The notes under the pieces are model-generated. The model was not told where the DNA came from. It saw only the letters and a program-made list of their open reading frames with translations, and did not search any database. Positions 34,601-43,601 of a DNA stretch of 64,000 nt are shown piece by piece. Position 1 is the first letter of the stretch. Every line of letters begins with the position of its first letter. The position numbers and the translations under genes are program-made. Where the stretch lies: positions 1 through 64,000 of the forward strand of contig JBBIND010000002.1 of the NCBI GenBank assembly GCA_037444075.1. Reading direction: 5' to 3'. The DNA is from JBBIND01 sp037444075 (GTDB lineage: Bacteria; Acidobacteriota; Terriglobia; Bryobacterales; Bryobacteraceae).

Positions 34601-35428
34601 CTATTTGGCAGGCATGGGCCGGGGCTTGGCGTCTCCAGGCACGAGACCCATCGCCCAACGAATCGCCTCAAGCCACATCCGCTGGATGCCGGGGTGGTCC
34701 CAGGCTTCCTCGGTATGGCCAAAACTGGAGTAGAAGACCCTGCCTTTGCCATATGTACGGGCCCAGGTGACGGCGAAATCGTTATCCGTGCGCTTGATGC
34801 CTTTGCGGGTCATGTCCAGCTTGCTGGTGTCCAGCCGCATGAGTACACGCACGTTGTCCCGGCTGAAGTTGCGAGCCTGATAGATCTCGTCTTTGATGAC
34901 GAACATCTCCGGCAGGTGGCGTGTCGCCGGGAACGTACGGTCCTCCACCAGGATGGGCATCTCCATAGTGTTCCAGGGGTGGCCGTCAAAATAGCCGCCC
35001 ACCATTTCGCCGTATTCCGGCCACTTGTAGAACGTGTCGTTGGCTGAGTGAACGCCGATGAAGCCTTTACCATCCTCGCGGACGAAGGAGAGCAGGTCCG
35101 CCTTCTGCTGGTCCGTCATGTCCAGCTCGCCGGTGGTGTAGAAGAGCACCGCGTCAAACGTGCCGAGGTTCTTCGCATTGGACTTCAGCGGCTGCTTGGT
35201 GATCAACTCGGTGTCCGTGCGGATATAGGTTTCGAAAAGCCCGGACTCCTGGCCCAGCTTCCAGATGGTGGCCAGGCCGTAGGAAGTGGCATCATGCTGG
35301 AAGCCTTTGACGGCTCCAATAGCCAGCAACCGTCTCTTCTTGGCCTGTTGAAAAGGCTGAGCCTGACACAGCGAAAAGCCCAGCAGACAGATGAGCGCGC
35401 ATCGCAGCAGTTTCATGGGCATCTCCAA
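34601..35428 (-). CDS. ThuA-domain protein, secreted
   Basis: 275 residues with a signal peptide (MKLLRCALICLLGFSLCQA, from the second Met). The ThuA fold (glutamine-amidotransferase-like) is marked by LAIGAVKGFQHDATSYGLAT, FDAVLFYTTGELDMTDQQK, FIGVHSANDTFYKWPEYGEM, GYFDGHPWNT and the C-terminal GRVFYSSFGHTEEAWDHPG. Family members are linked to trehalose and other sugar use and to secreted sugar-active gene sets. No catalytic mechanism is settled. It starts upstream of and ends 12 bases before the apiosidase-like gene, suggesting they are one transcription unit for plant-carbohydrate use. Confidence 0.88.
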   Translation of the reverse strand: MEMPMKLLRCALICLLGFSLCQAQPFQQAKKRRLLAIGAVKGFQHDATSYGLATIWKLGQESGLFETYIRTDTELITKQPLKSNAKNLGTFDAVLFYTTGELDMTDQQKADLLSFVREDGKGFIGVHSANDTFYKWPEYGEMVGGYFDGHPWNTMEMPILVEDRTFPATRHLPEMFVIKDEIYQARNFSRDNVRVLMRLDTSKLDMTRKGIKRTDNDFAVTWARTYGKGRVFYSSFGHTEEAWDHPGIQRMWLEAIRWAMGLVPGDAKPRPMPAK

Positions 35429-35487
35429 TCGGCCCCATCATCTCATCGCGCCGGGCAGGGTGCAACTGCCGCGCAGGAGCAGGCGCG

Positions 35488-36309
35488 TCAGAGCTTCTGC
35501 ACGCGCCGCAGCGTGAAAGCTTCAGGATTCACGTTGGCGTTGGCCAGTCTTCGCCAGTCGTCATTGACGTGGATTAACTTGCCGCTGACGTGGTTGGAGG
35601 AGGGAGAGGCCAGAAACAGCGCAGCCTCCAGTTGCTTTTCGGGCGGCATGCCGCCGGTAAGGCGCACCCGCACGGCTTGTTCATTATCGCGCCAGCCGGC
35701 CTTCTCGCCGGCGCCCAGAATCTCATCCGTCATGTGGGTGTAAGTGCTTCCCGGGTCCAGGCAGTTTACCTGCACATTGTGATCCCTGACCTCTTCGGCC
35801 AGCGTTTCCACCAGGCGGACAAGCGCGCATTTGCTGGCGGCATAGGCGGAGAAATTCGGGCGAGGTCCCGCCGAGCCGCCGCCGGCGAGCACGACGATCT
35901 TGCCACGGCGGCGCTGAATCATCGCGGGCAATACAGACCGGCAGGCATGGTAGACGCCGATAAGGTTCGTTTGTAAGGGCTCCACCCACGCTTTCGGCTG
36001 CGTCTCAAACAGAGGTCCGATGGGACCCTGCACGGCAGCCGCGCAGACCAGCACTTCAAGTTCACCGAACTGCGCCGTGAACCGGTCCACGGCCGCACAG
36101 ACTTGATCAAAGTCCCGCACATCGGCGCGCAGCTTGATAGCATGGCCGCCCGCGTGCTCGATCTCCAGACGCGTCAGGTCCAGCTCAGCCTTGCTTCGGG
36201 CGACGAGACCGACACGGGCTCCCTCTCGGGCGAAGCCGAGCGCCAGGCGCTTGCCGATGCCGCGGCCGGCTCCAGTGACGAGGACCGGTGTCCCTGTAAA
36301 TGCCTGCAA
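35488..36309 (-). CDS. SDR-family oxidoreductase
   Basis: 273 residues from a TTG at 36309, chosen because GGGAGG lies 4-9 nt before it and the protein then begins QAFTGTPVLVTG, the normal SDR start. An ATG at 36372 would add 21 residues with no ribosome binding site. The NAD(P) motif is TGAGRGIG and the catalytic Tyr-Lys pair is in SAYAASKCALV. The Ser is probably in VVLAGGGSAG. The C-terminal segment (KQLEAALFLASPSSNHVSGK) is typical of classical SDRs. The substrate is unknown. It diverges from infA. Confidence 0.85.
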   Translation of the reverse strand: MQAFTGTPVLVTGAGRGIGKRLALGFAREGARVGLVARSKAELDLTRLEIEHAGGHAIKLRADVRDFDQVCAAVDRFTAQFGELEVLVCAAAVQGPIGPLFETQPKAWVEPLQTNLIGVYHACRSVLPAMIQRRRGKIVVLAGGGSAGPRPNFSAYAASKCALVRLVETLAEEVRDHNVQVNCLDPGSTYTHMTDEILGAGEKAGWRDNEQAVRVRLTGGMPPEKQLEAALFLASPSSNHVSGKLIHVNDDWRRLANANVNPEAFTLRRVQKL

Positions 36310-36382
36310 CCAACCTCCCTGATCTCCATGTTTCAGTATGCCAGCAAGCTGCCAAATCGGCACGCCCGCCATTGGACTGGGT

Positions 36383-36388
36383 TATAAT
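36383..36388 (+). promoter_or_regulatory. -10 box upstream of infA
   Basis: A perfect TATAAT lies 63 bases before the infA ATG, with no convincing -35 at 16-18 bp. It is the only strong -10 in the SDR-infA intergenic region. Confidence 0.4.
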
Positions 36389-36451
36389 TGCTAAGCCTTG
36401 CCCTTGACTTCAATCCGGGCAGGCGGCAAGGGAATCCCTTGAAGGAGGAAG

Positions 36452-36676
36452 ATGAGTAAGGAAGACTGCATCGAGGTTACAGGCAAAGTCGTAGAAAAGT
36501 TTCCCAGTGGCCTATTCAGTGTGCAGCTTGACACCGACCAGGAGCGGCTGATTCTCGCGCACCTGGCGGGTAAGCTTCGCCGCAACCGCATCCGCGTGTT
36601 GGCCGGCGACAGGGTGACCATCGAAATGTCACCGTACGATCTGACTAAGGGCCGCATCACCTACCGGCACAAGTAA
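36452..36676 (+). CDS. infA: Translation initiation factor IF-1
   Basis: 74 residues, the standard size. The single S1/OB-fold domain reads DCIEVTGKVVEKFPSGLFSV, then RLILAHLAGKLRRNRIRVLA, and finishes SPYDLTKGRITYRHK, which is near the bacterial consensus ending. IF-1 binds the A site of the 30S subunit during initiation. AAGGAGGAAG directly before the ATG is the strongest ribosome binding site in the window, consistent with high expression. It is followed after 24 bases by wecB rather than by ribosomal protein genes. Confidence 0.96.
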   Translation: MSKEDCIEVTGKVVEKFPSGLFSVQLDTDQERLILAHLAGKLRRNRIRVLAGDRVTIEMSPYDLTKGRITYRHK

Positions 36677-36700
36677 CCAGCCACACCTGACTTTCCCCGC

Positions 36701-37843
36701 TTGGAAACGCACTCTAGCGCGACCAAAGTTCTGTTCATTTTCGGGACGCGGCCCGAAGCCATCAAATTGTGTCCCATCATCCGGCTGATGCGCGCGCAGC
36801 CCGAACGGTTTGAAACGCGCGTCTGCGTTACCGCCCAGCACCGCGAAATGTTGGACCAGGTTTTGGCCGCATTTGAGGTGACTCCGGACCGCGATCTCGA
36901 CTTGATGCTGCCGGGTCAGACCCTGTTTCAATCCACTTCGCGCATCCTGGCAGGGCTCGAGGCGGTTCTGTCAGAAGACAAGCCCGACTTCCTTCTCGTC
37001 CAGGGAGACACCACCACCACCTTTTGCGGCGCGCTGGCCGGCTTCTATGCCAATGTTCCGGTCGGTCACGTCGAGGCGGGATTAAGAACCGGCGACCCGC
37101 GCCAGCCGTTTCCGGAGGAAATCAACCGGGTGCTGACGACGGCGCTGGCGAGCCTGCATTTTGCCGCCACCGAGTGGGCGGCTGACAACCTGCGCGCGGA
37201 GAATGTACCCGCCGAACGCATCGCGGTCACGGGCAACACCGGAATCGATGCTGTCCTGCACGTGGCCGGCGAACTGAAGGCCGGGCGCCTCCAGGGAGGC
37301 GACTGGAGTTGGAGGGACCCTGCCCGGAAGCTCATTCTGGTGACAGCCCACCGCCGCGAAAGCTTCGGAGCGGGTTTTGAGAACATCTGTGAAGCGCTTT
37401 CGCGATTGGCTTCCCGCCCGGATGTGCAGATCCTCTATCCCGTCCATCCCAACCCGAATGTGCAAGCCCCCGTGCGGCGGCGCCTGGCCGGTACGCCGAA
37501 TGTCGTTCTGGCATCGCCGCTGGACTATGTGCGATTCGTGGACCTGATGCAGCGCTCCTACCTGGTCATCACCGATTCCGGCGGCGTGCAGGAGGAAGGT
37601 CCGTCTTTGGGCAAGCCCATCCTCGTGATGCGAGAGAAGACCGAGCGGCCCGAGGGGGTTGAGGCCGGGACGGTGAAACTGGTCGGCACCAATCCGGATC
37701 GGATCTTCAACGAGGCCTCCGCGTTGATCGAAGACGAGGCGTTGTACCGTTCCCGGTCACACATTCACAACCCTTATGGCGATGGCCGTGCAAGCGCCCG
37801 CATAGCCGGCCTAATCCATTCATTCTCCAAGACAAATCGATGA
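36701..37843 (+). CDS. wecB: UDP-N-acetylglucosamine 2-epimerase (non-hydrolysing)
   Basis: 380 residues from a TTG start at 36701. The enzyme converts UDP-GlcNAc to UDP-ManNAc for envelope polysaccharide. Family blocks are IFGTRPEAIKLCPIIRLM, VQGDTTTTFCGALAGFY, GHVEAGLRTGDPRQPFPEE and ITDSGGVQEEGPSLGKPILV, with the catalytic acids in the expected places. The length matches WecB/MnaA. The gene follows infA closely and is probably co-transcribed. A short hairpin with a T run lies just beyond its stop. Confidence 0.93.
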   Translation: METHSSATKVLFIFGTRPEAIKLCPIIRLMRAQPERFETRVCVTAQHREMLDQVLAAFEVTPDRDLDLMLPGQTLFQSTSRILAGLEAVLSEDKPDFLLVQGDTTTTFCGALAGFYANVPVGHVEAGLRTGDPRQPFPEEINRVLTTALASLHFAATEWAADNLRAENVPAERIAVTGNTGIDAVLHVAGELKAGRLQGGDWSWRDPARKLILVTAHRRESFGAGFENICEALSRLASRPDVQILYPVHPNPNVQAPVRRRLAGTPNVVLASPLDYVRFVDLMQRSYLVITDSGGVQEEGPSLGKPILVMREKTERPEGVEAGTVKLVGTNPDRIFNEASALIEDEALYRSRSHIHNPYGDGRASARIAGLIHSFSKTNR

Positions 37844-37848
37844 GAGAG

Positions 37849-37869
37849 AGGTCCTGAGAGGGGCCTTTT
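37849..37869 (+). terminator. Weak intrinsic terminator after wecB
   Basis: A 6-bp stem AGGTCC/GGGCCT (one G-T pair) with a 6-nt loop is followed by TTTTC. It begins 6 bases after the wecB stop. The stem is short, so it may be only partly active. Confidence 0.35.
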
Positions 37870-37940
37870 CCAACCCTGTTCTTCAGAGGATTCCCGGCAC
37901 CACGCGCATATAATTGTGACCGGGTAGGTGCTTGCTGCGC

Positions 37941-39110
37941 ATGAAGAACGCTACACAGAGTCAACTGAATGCTCAACCGGACCGTTGCGGCGCTCACGGC
38001 CTGGCGGCGGCTCTGGCAAGCCGGTTGGTCGGCCAACCGGAGGCCATCAAAGCCGTCGTTCCTGCGATCCAGATGTTTCAGGCTGACCTGGCGCCCGAAG
38101 GCCGGCCGGCCGGCGTGTTTCTGCTTCTCGGTCCGACCGGCACAGGCAAGACCAGAACCGTGGAAGCACTGGCCGAAGTGCTGCACGGCAGCGAGAAAAA
38201 CCTCCTCCGAATCGATTGCGGAGAGTATCAACTCGAGCATGAAGTCGCCAAATTGATCGGGGCGCCTCCGGGCTACCTGGGACACCGCGAAACCCAGCCC
38301 ATGCTCACCCAACAAAAGGTCAACGCCGTGGCCAGCGAACAGTGCGGGCTGTCGCTGGTGTTGTTCGATGAAATCGAAAAAGCCGCGGCGAGCCTGGCCA
38401 GGTTGCTGCTGGGGGTGCTGGATAAGGGCGTGTTGCGGCTCGGTGACAACACCACGGTCAGCTTCGAGAACAGCATCATCTTCCTGACCAGCAACCTGGG
38501 CGCCGCCGAGATGAGCAAGCAACTCCGCCCTGCGTTCGGCTACCAAGCAGGCGCGGCGGAAGCACCGGAGAAGACGCACAAGAAACTGGAGTCCATCGGC
38601 GCGGGCGCGGCACGGAAGAAGTTCCCGCCCGAATTCATCAACCGGATCGATTCGGTGATCACCTACCAGCCGCTGGACGCCAAAGCGCTGGAAATGATCC
38701 TGGAACACCAGATTCACGACTTGCAGGAACACGTCAACAAGCGCCTGGGTCCGAAGAAGTTCCATCTTCGCGTGCCTGGCGCAACTCGAGAGTTCCTGCT
38801 CAGGAAAGGCACCAGCCCTGAATACGGCGCCCGCGAACTGAAGCGCACCATCCACCGTCATCTCACCCAACCACTGGCCGCCATGCTGGCCGAGGGAGCG
38901 ATTCAGCCGGATTCCACCGTGACCGCGGATTTCTGTCAGCAAGGCGGAGCGCCGGTGCTGCGGACTGAGGTTCCGCTAGCGCCGGCGGCGCTGGCCCATC
39001 CCATGGAAATGGCCGGGACCAACGGAATGGCATCGGTCCGCATCATACGCAGAAGAGCGAACCTCTGCTCCTCGAAGGTCGCACCGACCGACCCGCGTAC
39101 GGCAAGCTAG
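37941..39110 (+). CDS. Single-module Clp/ClpB D2-like AAA+ ATPase
   Basis: 389 residues from the ATG at 37941. A TTG at 37932 is possible. Walker A is GPTGTGKT and Walker B is LVLFDEIEK. The pore-loop region GAPPGYLGHRE is the Clp type, and sensor-1 is FLTSNLGAAEM. FPPEFINRIDSVITYQPLDA and the C-terminal small domain (FLLRKGTSPEYGARELKRTI) match the second ATPase module of ClpA/B/C. No N-terminal domain and no first ATPase module are present, and the C-terminal 45 residues are unlike ClpB. The last 4 bases overlap the convergent JAMM-like gene. It could be a specialised unfoldase, but partner and substrates are unknown. Confidence 0.85.
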   Translation: MKNATQSQLNAQPDRCGAHGLAAALASRLVGQPEAIKAVVPAIQMFQADLAPEGRPAGVFLLLGPTGTGKTRTVEALAEVLHGSEKNLLRIDCGEYQLEHEVAKLIGAPPGYLGHRETQPMLTQQKVNAVASEQCGLSLVLFDEIEKAAASLARLLLGVLDKGVLRLGDNTTVSFENSIIFLTSNLGAAEMSKQLRPAFGYQAGAAEAPEKTHKKLESIGAGAARKKFPPEFINRIDSVITYQPLDAKALEMILEHQIHDLQEHVNKRLGPKKFHLRVPGATREFLLRKGTSPEYGARELKRTIHRHLTQPLAAMLAEGAIQPDSTVTADFCQQGGAPVLRTEVPLAPAALAHPMEMAGTNGMASVRIIRRRANLCSSKVAPTDPRTAS

Positions 39111-40303
39111 CGGGAGGCTGGCCGGCCCTCCGGAATGGAGGAGTCGAAGTCCAACGTTTCGGCGACGGCGACACGTTCGCGTGGGGACACCTCAAGTCTG
39201 AAGCGGATCTTGTTGCCCGCCCGCCGGTAAATCACGCTCCCGGTGCGCAACTGGCTGACATCCAGGTTGACGGTGCGCTGGCTATCGCCGTCGATGATGA
39301 GCAGTTGCCCGCGCGACGCGGCTTCGATGACCGGCGCCTCGCGGTTCCACCGAAGATGAACATCCTGCCCCGAATGCTCGGCTGTAAGGTCCAACTGATA
39401 GGGACTCAACTGCGAGGGAGGGCTGGAGGCCGGCTTCATGCTGAGCGCTATCTGGAAACCGAGCACGATCCCCAGCAAGAGGAAGATAAACGAAAGCGGG
39501 ATCCAGAGCCAACCGCTGCGCAGGCTGCTGGACGTCCGGCTGGGGGTTTGGCCGTTTTCCATCTCGTACCCATTGTCCACACTTGCGGGGCGGTTAACTG
39601 CGTTGTCTCTTCGCGAAGCAACCGAGGGAGGGTCAGCTTCGGGAGAACGCTGAGTTTCAGAGCCCCTGGCGTTGGGCAGAGCCGGAACTCCAAGCTCCCG
39701 GCTGCTGAAGGGAAATTCCAGGAGCGAGTTCCCACTGCGGAATGAGCCGTTTTCGCGGAAGAAAAAACCGCCCAAGCTGGGACCCGTACCATAGGGTTTC
39801 ACCAGCAGGGCAACCACCGTGGGCTGCGGGAAACAGGAATCTATGACTCTCAGATCCTCAGCGGTTAGCCCCAAACCGTTGCGCGTCTGGCTGCGAAAAT
39901 AACCTACCGCCTGCCACGCCCGGCCTGACTCCGGAGACCACCTTTCCACCACCTCCACCAACTGTTCAAGCTCGTTTCCCTGAAGCACGTAGGAAGGGCC
40001 AAGGGGATGTTCGGAGCCGACCGCGTCGAAGTCTTCAATCGTTACCAAGGGGCCTCGATCCTCATCCACGGTGCCGATTAAAACACCTCCGACTTCAACA
40101 CCGCGGCGGGGAGCCGCGCCGAATCCCCACATGATATCCGCTTCAATCCGGTCCATCACGTCGAACGCGATGCGTACGGTAAACGAGTGCCCCGGGGGCT
40201 GCCAGGCATAGTAACCCTTACCATTGGAACCGTTGTGCTCTCTGTGTTGATCTGGATCCATCAGCCCAGTTCCCACGCGATAAGGCGGATTAGTTTCTTT
40301 CAT
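39107..40303 (-). CDS. JAMM/MPN-like membrane protein with lost zinc ligands
   Basis: 398 residues from the ATG at 40303. The N-terminal domain has the JAMM-like order: Glu70 in GVEVGGVLIG, then VGYFRSQTRNGLGLTAED. Active JAMM proteases have H-x-H-x7-S-x2-D. Here the same positions are Arg137-x-Gln139-x7-Thr147-x2-Asp150, so the fold appears kept but the zinc site is lost. A Pro/Ser/Asn-rich linker leads to one membrane helix (WLWIPLSFIFLLLGIVLGFQ) and a beta-rich domain of about 110 residues that is probably outside the membrane. I know no characterised family with this layout. It converges with the Clp-like ATPase, overlapping by 4 bases. Confidence 0.7.
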   Translation of the reverse strand: MKETNPPYRVGTGLMDPDQHREHNGSNGKGYYAWQPPGHSFTVRIAFDVMDRIEADIMWGFGAAPRRGVEVGGVLIGTVDEDRGPLVTIEDFDAVGSEHPLGPSYVLQGNELEQLVEVVERWSPESGRAWQAVGYFRSQTRNGLGLTAEDLRVIDSCFPQPTVVALLVKPYGTGPSLGGFFFRENGSFRSGNSLLEFPFSSRELGVPALPNARGSETQRSPEADPPSVASRRDNAVNRPASVDNGYEMENGQTPSRTSSSLRSGWLWIPLSFIFLLLGIVLGFQIALSMKPASSPPSQLSPYQLDLTAEHSGQDVHLRWNREAPVIEAASRGQLLIIDGDSQRTVNLDVSQLRTGSVIYRRAGNKIRFRLEVSPRERVAVAETLDFDSSIPEGRPASR

Positions 40304-40389
40304 AGTAATTCGGCGCCTGCCGCTACTCAAGCCTTTTATCGGGCAACCCCCGCCAACTCTTCAGTTTTATGAGACATACTGGCTCTAGA

Positions 40390-41229
40390 ATGGGTGGCAT
40401 TCTCTATGTCGTGGCGACTCCCATCGGGAATCTGGCCGACCTGACACAACGAGCCGCGCAGGTGCTCGGCGAGGTAGACCTGGTAGCGTGCGAAGATACG
40501 CGGCAGACGCGCAAGCTGCTGTCTCACTGCAACCTCCGCACGCCCACGGTGAGCTACCACGAGCACAACGAGGCCAGCCGCGCCCCGCAGCTACTCGGGA
40601 AATTGTCGCAGGGAGCCAGCATCGCTTTGGTGAGCGACGCCGGGACGCCGCTGGTTTCAGACCCCGGCTATCGCCTGGTTTCCGCTGCCCGGAAGCAGGG
40701 CATCCGCGTCGTCCCCGTGCCGGGCGCCTCGGCAGTGCTGGCCGCTTTAGCGGGCTCCGGGCTATCCGGAAACTCCTTTTATTTCGGCGGTTTTCTGCCC
40801 GCCAAGACCGGGCAGCGCAGAAAAGAACTGGAACAACGCAGGGGCGAAGCCTGCACGCTGGTCTACTATGAGGCTCCCCACCGCATTCTCGATGCGCTCG
40901 CAGACGTCGAGGCGGTTTTCGGCGACAGGACCGTGGTTATGGCGCGGGAGGTGACCAAGCTTCACGAGGAGTTCCTTCACGGCACGGCTGCTGACCTGCT
41001 GGCTGAGTTGAAACGGAGACCAACCGTGAAAGGCGAGATTACGCTGCTCATCGCAGGGGCCTCGCGCGAAAATCCGGCGGCGGGGGAGCAGACGCCGGAG
41101 TCTGTTAAAGGTGCTATTGCCGCCCACCTCGAACGCGGGGCATCCCGCATGGAAGCCATCAAGGCCGTCTCGCGGGAGTTAGGGATGCCCAAGCGCGAAG
41201 TCTACCGGCTGCTCGAACAAGCCGGCTAA
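40390..41229 (+). CDS. rsmI: 16S rRNA (cytidine-1402-2'-O)-methyltransferase
   Basis: 279 residues from the ATG at 40390. An ATG at 40369 would add seven non-conserved residues. The tetrapyrrole-methylase fold shows LYVVATPIGNLADLTQRA, ACEDTRQTRKLLSH and ALVSDAGTPLVSDPG, the standard RsmI blocks, and the C-terminal helical extension ends MPKREVYRLLEQ. RsmI methylates the ribose of C1402 in the ribosomal P site. No Shine-Dalgarno is seen at either start. A CATACT box lies 9 nt before the preferred ATG. Confidence 0.94.
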   Translation: MGGILYVVATPIGNLADLTQRAAQVLGEVDLVACEDTRQTRKLLSHCNLRTPTVSYHEHNEASRAPQLLGKLSQGASIALVSDAGTPLVSDPGYRLVSAARKQGIRVVPVPGASAVLAALAGSGLSGNSFYFGGFLPAKTGQRRKELEQRRGEACTLVYYEAPHRILDALADVEAVFGDRTVVMAREVTKLHEEFLHGTAADLLAELKRRPTVKGEITLLIAGASRENPAAGEQTPESVKGAIAAHLERGASRMEAIKAVSRELGMPKREVYRLLEQAG

Positions 41230-41282
41230 GCGGGTCCGGTATCCGCTGAGTTTTCCAATGCCTTACCATGGTACGCACTACG

Positions 41283-43601
41283 ATGCGACTCATCCTGGCG
41301 TTGGCATTCACCGCATGGCCGACGGCGGCCGGTTGCCTGAGCTTCATGACTACCGAGGCGGCCTCAGCCTGCTCGACGCAATCCGCCGAGGTGCGCTGGC
41401 TGAACGCTCCGCCGAAGCCGGAGACCCTGGTTTCCACCAACCGGACTTATGACCCCGCGCTTCGCGACGCTGCCCTTTCCACTGGCGTTTACGCCGAGGG
41501 CGACGCGCGCTTCGAGTTCGCGCCCCGGGGCACGCACCTGGTGGAGGTCTTCATCATGGTGGCCGATGACGGCAAAGCCAATTTCGTGCTTGAAGCCGGC
41601 GGGGCTGTCGTGGATGACCGCTACATGCTGAGAACGACGGCTGTGCGCCTGCGTCCCCGCCGCGGGTTGCGGCGCTTCAGCCTGTCCGCGATGGTGGAAG
41701 GACCGGTGGAACTGGCGGTGCGCACCGATGCCTCCCGCTATGTTCTTTCGGCCGTGCGCTGGAGCACGCAGCGCGAGTTCGAAGAAGAACTGGTCCCGCG
41801 CTGGAGAGAGAGGGCGAGGCACTTAACGGCCACGCCGCTCTTCGAAGGACAGGAAGGCGGACCCGGGGCACGGCGGAATTACCTTCAACAACTCTATGAC
41901 CGCTTGTACCTCAGCAATCAGCCGGGGTTGCGGAAGGAGGCCGTTATCGGGCTCGCCCGCGCCTGGTATTGGGTTGCCGCGGAAAATCACGAACCGAATG
42001 ACATTGCCCGGACTGCAGAGTACTTCGAAGAGGCGCTGCGCCTTGCCCCACAGGACCTCGTCGTCCGCCAGATGATCTCCGCCTCGTGCAGCGGCCTCAA
42101 CGTGGGCCGGGGCGCCGTGGCGCAAGGGAAGTTCTGCGGCGAGGTCCGCCCGGTGCGCTGGGAAGTCCGCGTGCCGCCTGCGCCGAAGGGCGCGCCGGCT
42201 TGGGCCGTGGAGCAGCGCCTGCTGGCGAGGCGCATGGAGGCGCTCACAAGCTGGTGGGTGGAGAAGCGGCAGCAACCCAACGGCGAGTTGGGCGGAGGCT
42301 GGGGGGACGATGTGGAGATACTGCGCTATTGGGGCCCTCAAGCGCTCGGCTTCGGCTCGAAGACCGCCGCTCTGGGCGTCCGCCGGCTGGCCGACGGGCT
42401 ATGGAACAGCGGCTCCCTGCTGCACGGTTACGACCGCGGCATATCCGACGTGGAACACTCCTCGGAGCCCACGACGGACACAGGCCCGCTGCTGGCAGCC
42501 CTCTATCCCAGCGACGCAGACGCGGTGGGCAGACTGCGTGAAACATCCGCGTGCGCCGAGTACTGGATAGGTCCGCAGGCGGACGGACGCTACCGTTTCC
42601 ACAGCTCCTGGTTCAACTGCCGCGAACGCGACCGCAGCCCGGAGCGGGCCGTGGACGTTTTCATGAATGTGCGTGCCATGGGTCCGGCTCTCTGGTACGC
42701 GTACTTGAGCCGCGATGCACGGTTGATTGCGCTGCTGGGACGCTGGGCGGAATCCTGGATTGAGGCCATGCGCCGCACCGAGCACGGCAAGCCCGCCGGC
42801 ATCTTCCCCTCGGCCGTGCGCTCCGCCGACGGCGGCTACCTGGTGAAGTCCGACCGCTGGGACAAGCCGGACGCCGAATGGGACTACTTCCAATGGTCTG
42901 GCGGCTCTCAGGAGGCGCTCACCTCGCTGTTGCTGGCCATGCACGAACTGACGGGCGAACAAAAATGGCTGAAAGCAGCCGGCGAGAGCTTCCAAATTCT
43001 GGCGGGCTGCTCCGCGCATCCACACCTGTGCGATGCCATGAAGCGCGCGCCGGAGGCGTTCTATGAATGGCGCCGGAAGAGCGGCGACCCGCGCTACGAT
43101 GCCTTCCACGGCTACGATCCCAAACCGGATGACACCGCGGTGCTGGCTCGCCTGGCCAGGCAGGCGCGCGAAACCACGGAACGCCTGGCGTACAACTTCG
43201 ACATGTTCACCTCGGAGGTGATGTACACTGACCGGGTTTACTACGCGCTGCCGTCGGCCTATCGTCAGTACCTGTTCGGCGGGGAAGCGCCGCGCGGCGA
43301 GCGCCCGCCCACCTTCCATGTAACGTGGCCTCCGGGGGATGCCGATTACGCCCGTGCCGTTCTGGAAGCCTCTCAAGAGCGCCTGCGCCTCAGGCTGTAC
43401 AATTTCGAGAATCGCGCCGGCAGCGTACCCGTCCGGGTGTGGCGTCTGACTCCAGGCGACTACCGCTGGGAAACGAGGGACCTGAGCGGGAAGACGATTG
43501 CGTCGGGCCAAGCCACCGTCGCCCGCCTGCCTGAAGACCTCACCGTTACGATTCCAGGCCAGCGGGAAGTCAACGTGGTCATCAGCCCTGCGGGAAGATG
43601 A
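41283..43601 (+). CDS. Secreted alpha/alpha-toroid protein of unknown function
   Basis: About 772 residues from the ATG at 41283, which begins a signal peptide (MRLILALAFTAWPTAAGC) with a lipobox-like AAGC. An ATG at 41268 is also possible. Residues of about 30-170 look like a beta sandwich. Residues of about 190-650 are mainly helical with repeated aromatic and Gly turns (LTSWWVEKRQQPNGELGGGW, then DDVEILRYWGPQALGFGSK; WDYFQWSGGSQEALTSLLLA), like a six-hairpin glycosidase or polysaccharide lyase toroid. A C-terminal beta domain of about 75 residues follows. I cannot name the family. Its neighbours (a GH32 remnant and two Oar-type receptors) favour carbohydrate processing. Confidence 0.7.
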   Translation: MRLILALAFTAWPTAAGCLSFMTTEAASACSTQSAEVRWLNAPPKPETLVSTNRTYDPALRDAALSTGVYAEGDARFEFAPRGTHLVEVFIMVADDGKANFVLEAGGAVVDDRYMLRTTAVRLRPRRGLRRFSLSAMVEGPVELAVRTDASRYVLSAVRWSTQREFEEELVPRWRERARHLTATPLFEGQEGGPGARRNYLQQLYDRLYLSNQPGLRKEAVIGLARAWYWVAAENHEPNDIARTAEYFEEALRLAPQDLVVRQMISASCSGLNVGRGAVAQGKFCGEVRPVRWEVRVPPAPKGAPAWAVEQRLLARRMEALTSWWVEKRQQPNGELGGGWGDDVEILRYWGPQALGFGSKTAALGVRRLADGLWNSGSLLHGYDRGISDVEHSSEPTTDTGPLLAALYPSDADAVGRLRETSACAEYWIGPQADGRYRFHSSWFNCRERDRSPERAVDVFMNVRAMGPALWYAYLSRDARLIALLGRWAESWIEAMRRTEHGKPAGIFPSAVRSADGGYLVKSDRWDKPDAEWDYFQWSGGSQEALTSLLLAMHELTGEQKWLKAAGESFQILAGCSAHPHLCDAMKRAPEAFYEWRRKSGDPRYDAFHGYDPKPDDTAVLARLARQARETTERLAYNFDMFTSEVMYTDRVYYALPSAYRQYLFGGEAPRGERPPTFHVTWPPGDADYARAVLEASQERLRLRLYNFENRAGSVPVRVWRLTPGDYRWETRDLSGKTIASGQATVARLPEDLTVTIPGQREVNVVISPAGR

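Noticed and set aside
37707..38942. 411-codon open frame on the - strand
   Set aside because: It is antisense to the Clp-like ATPase with intact Walker motifs.
42399..43511. 370-codon open frame on the - strand
   Set aside because: It is antisense to the toroid protein gene, with no motif or ribosome binding site.
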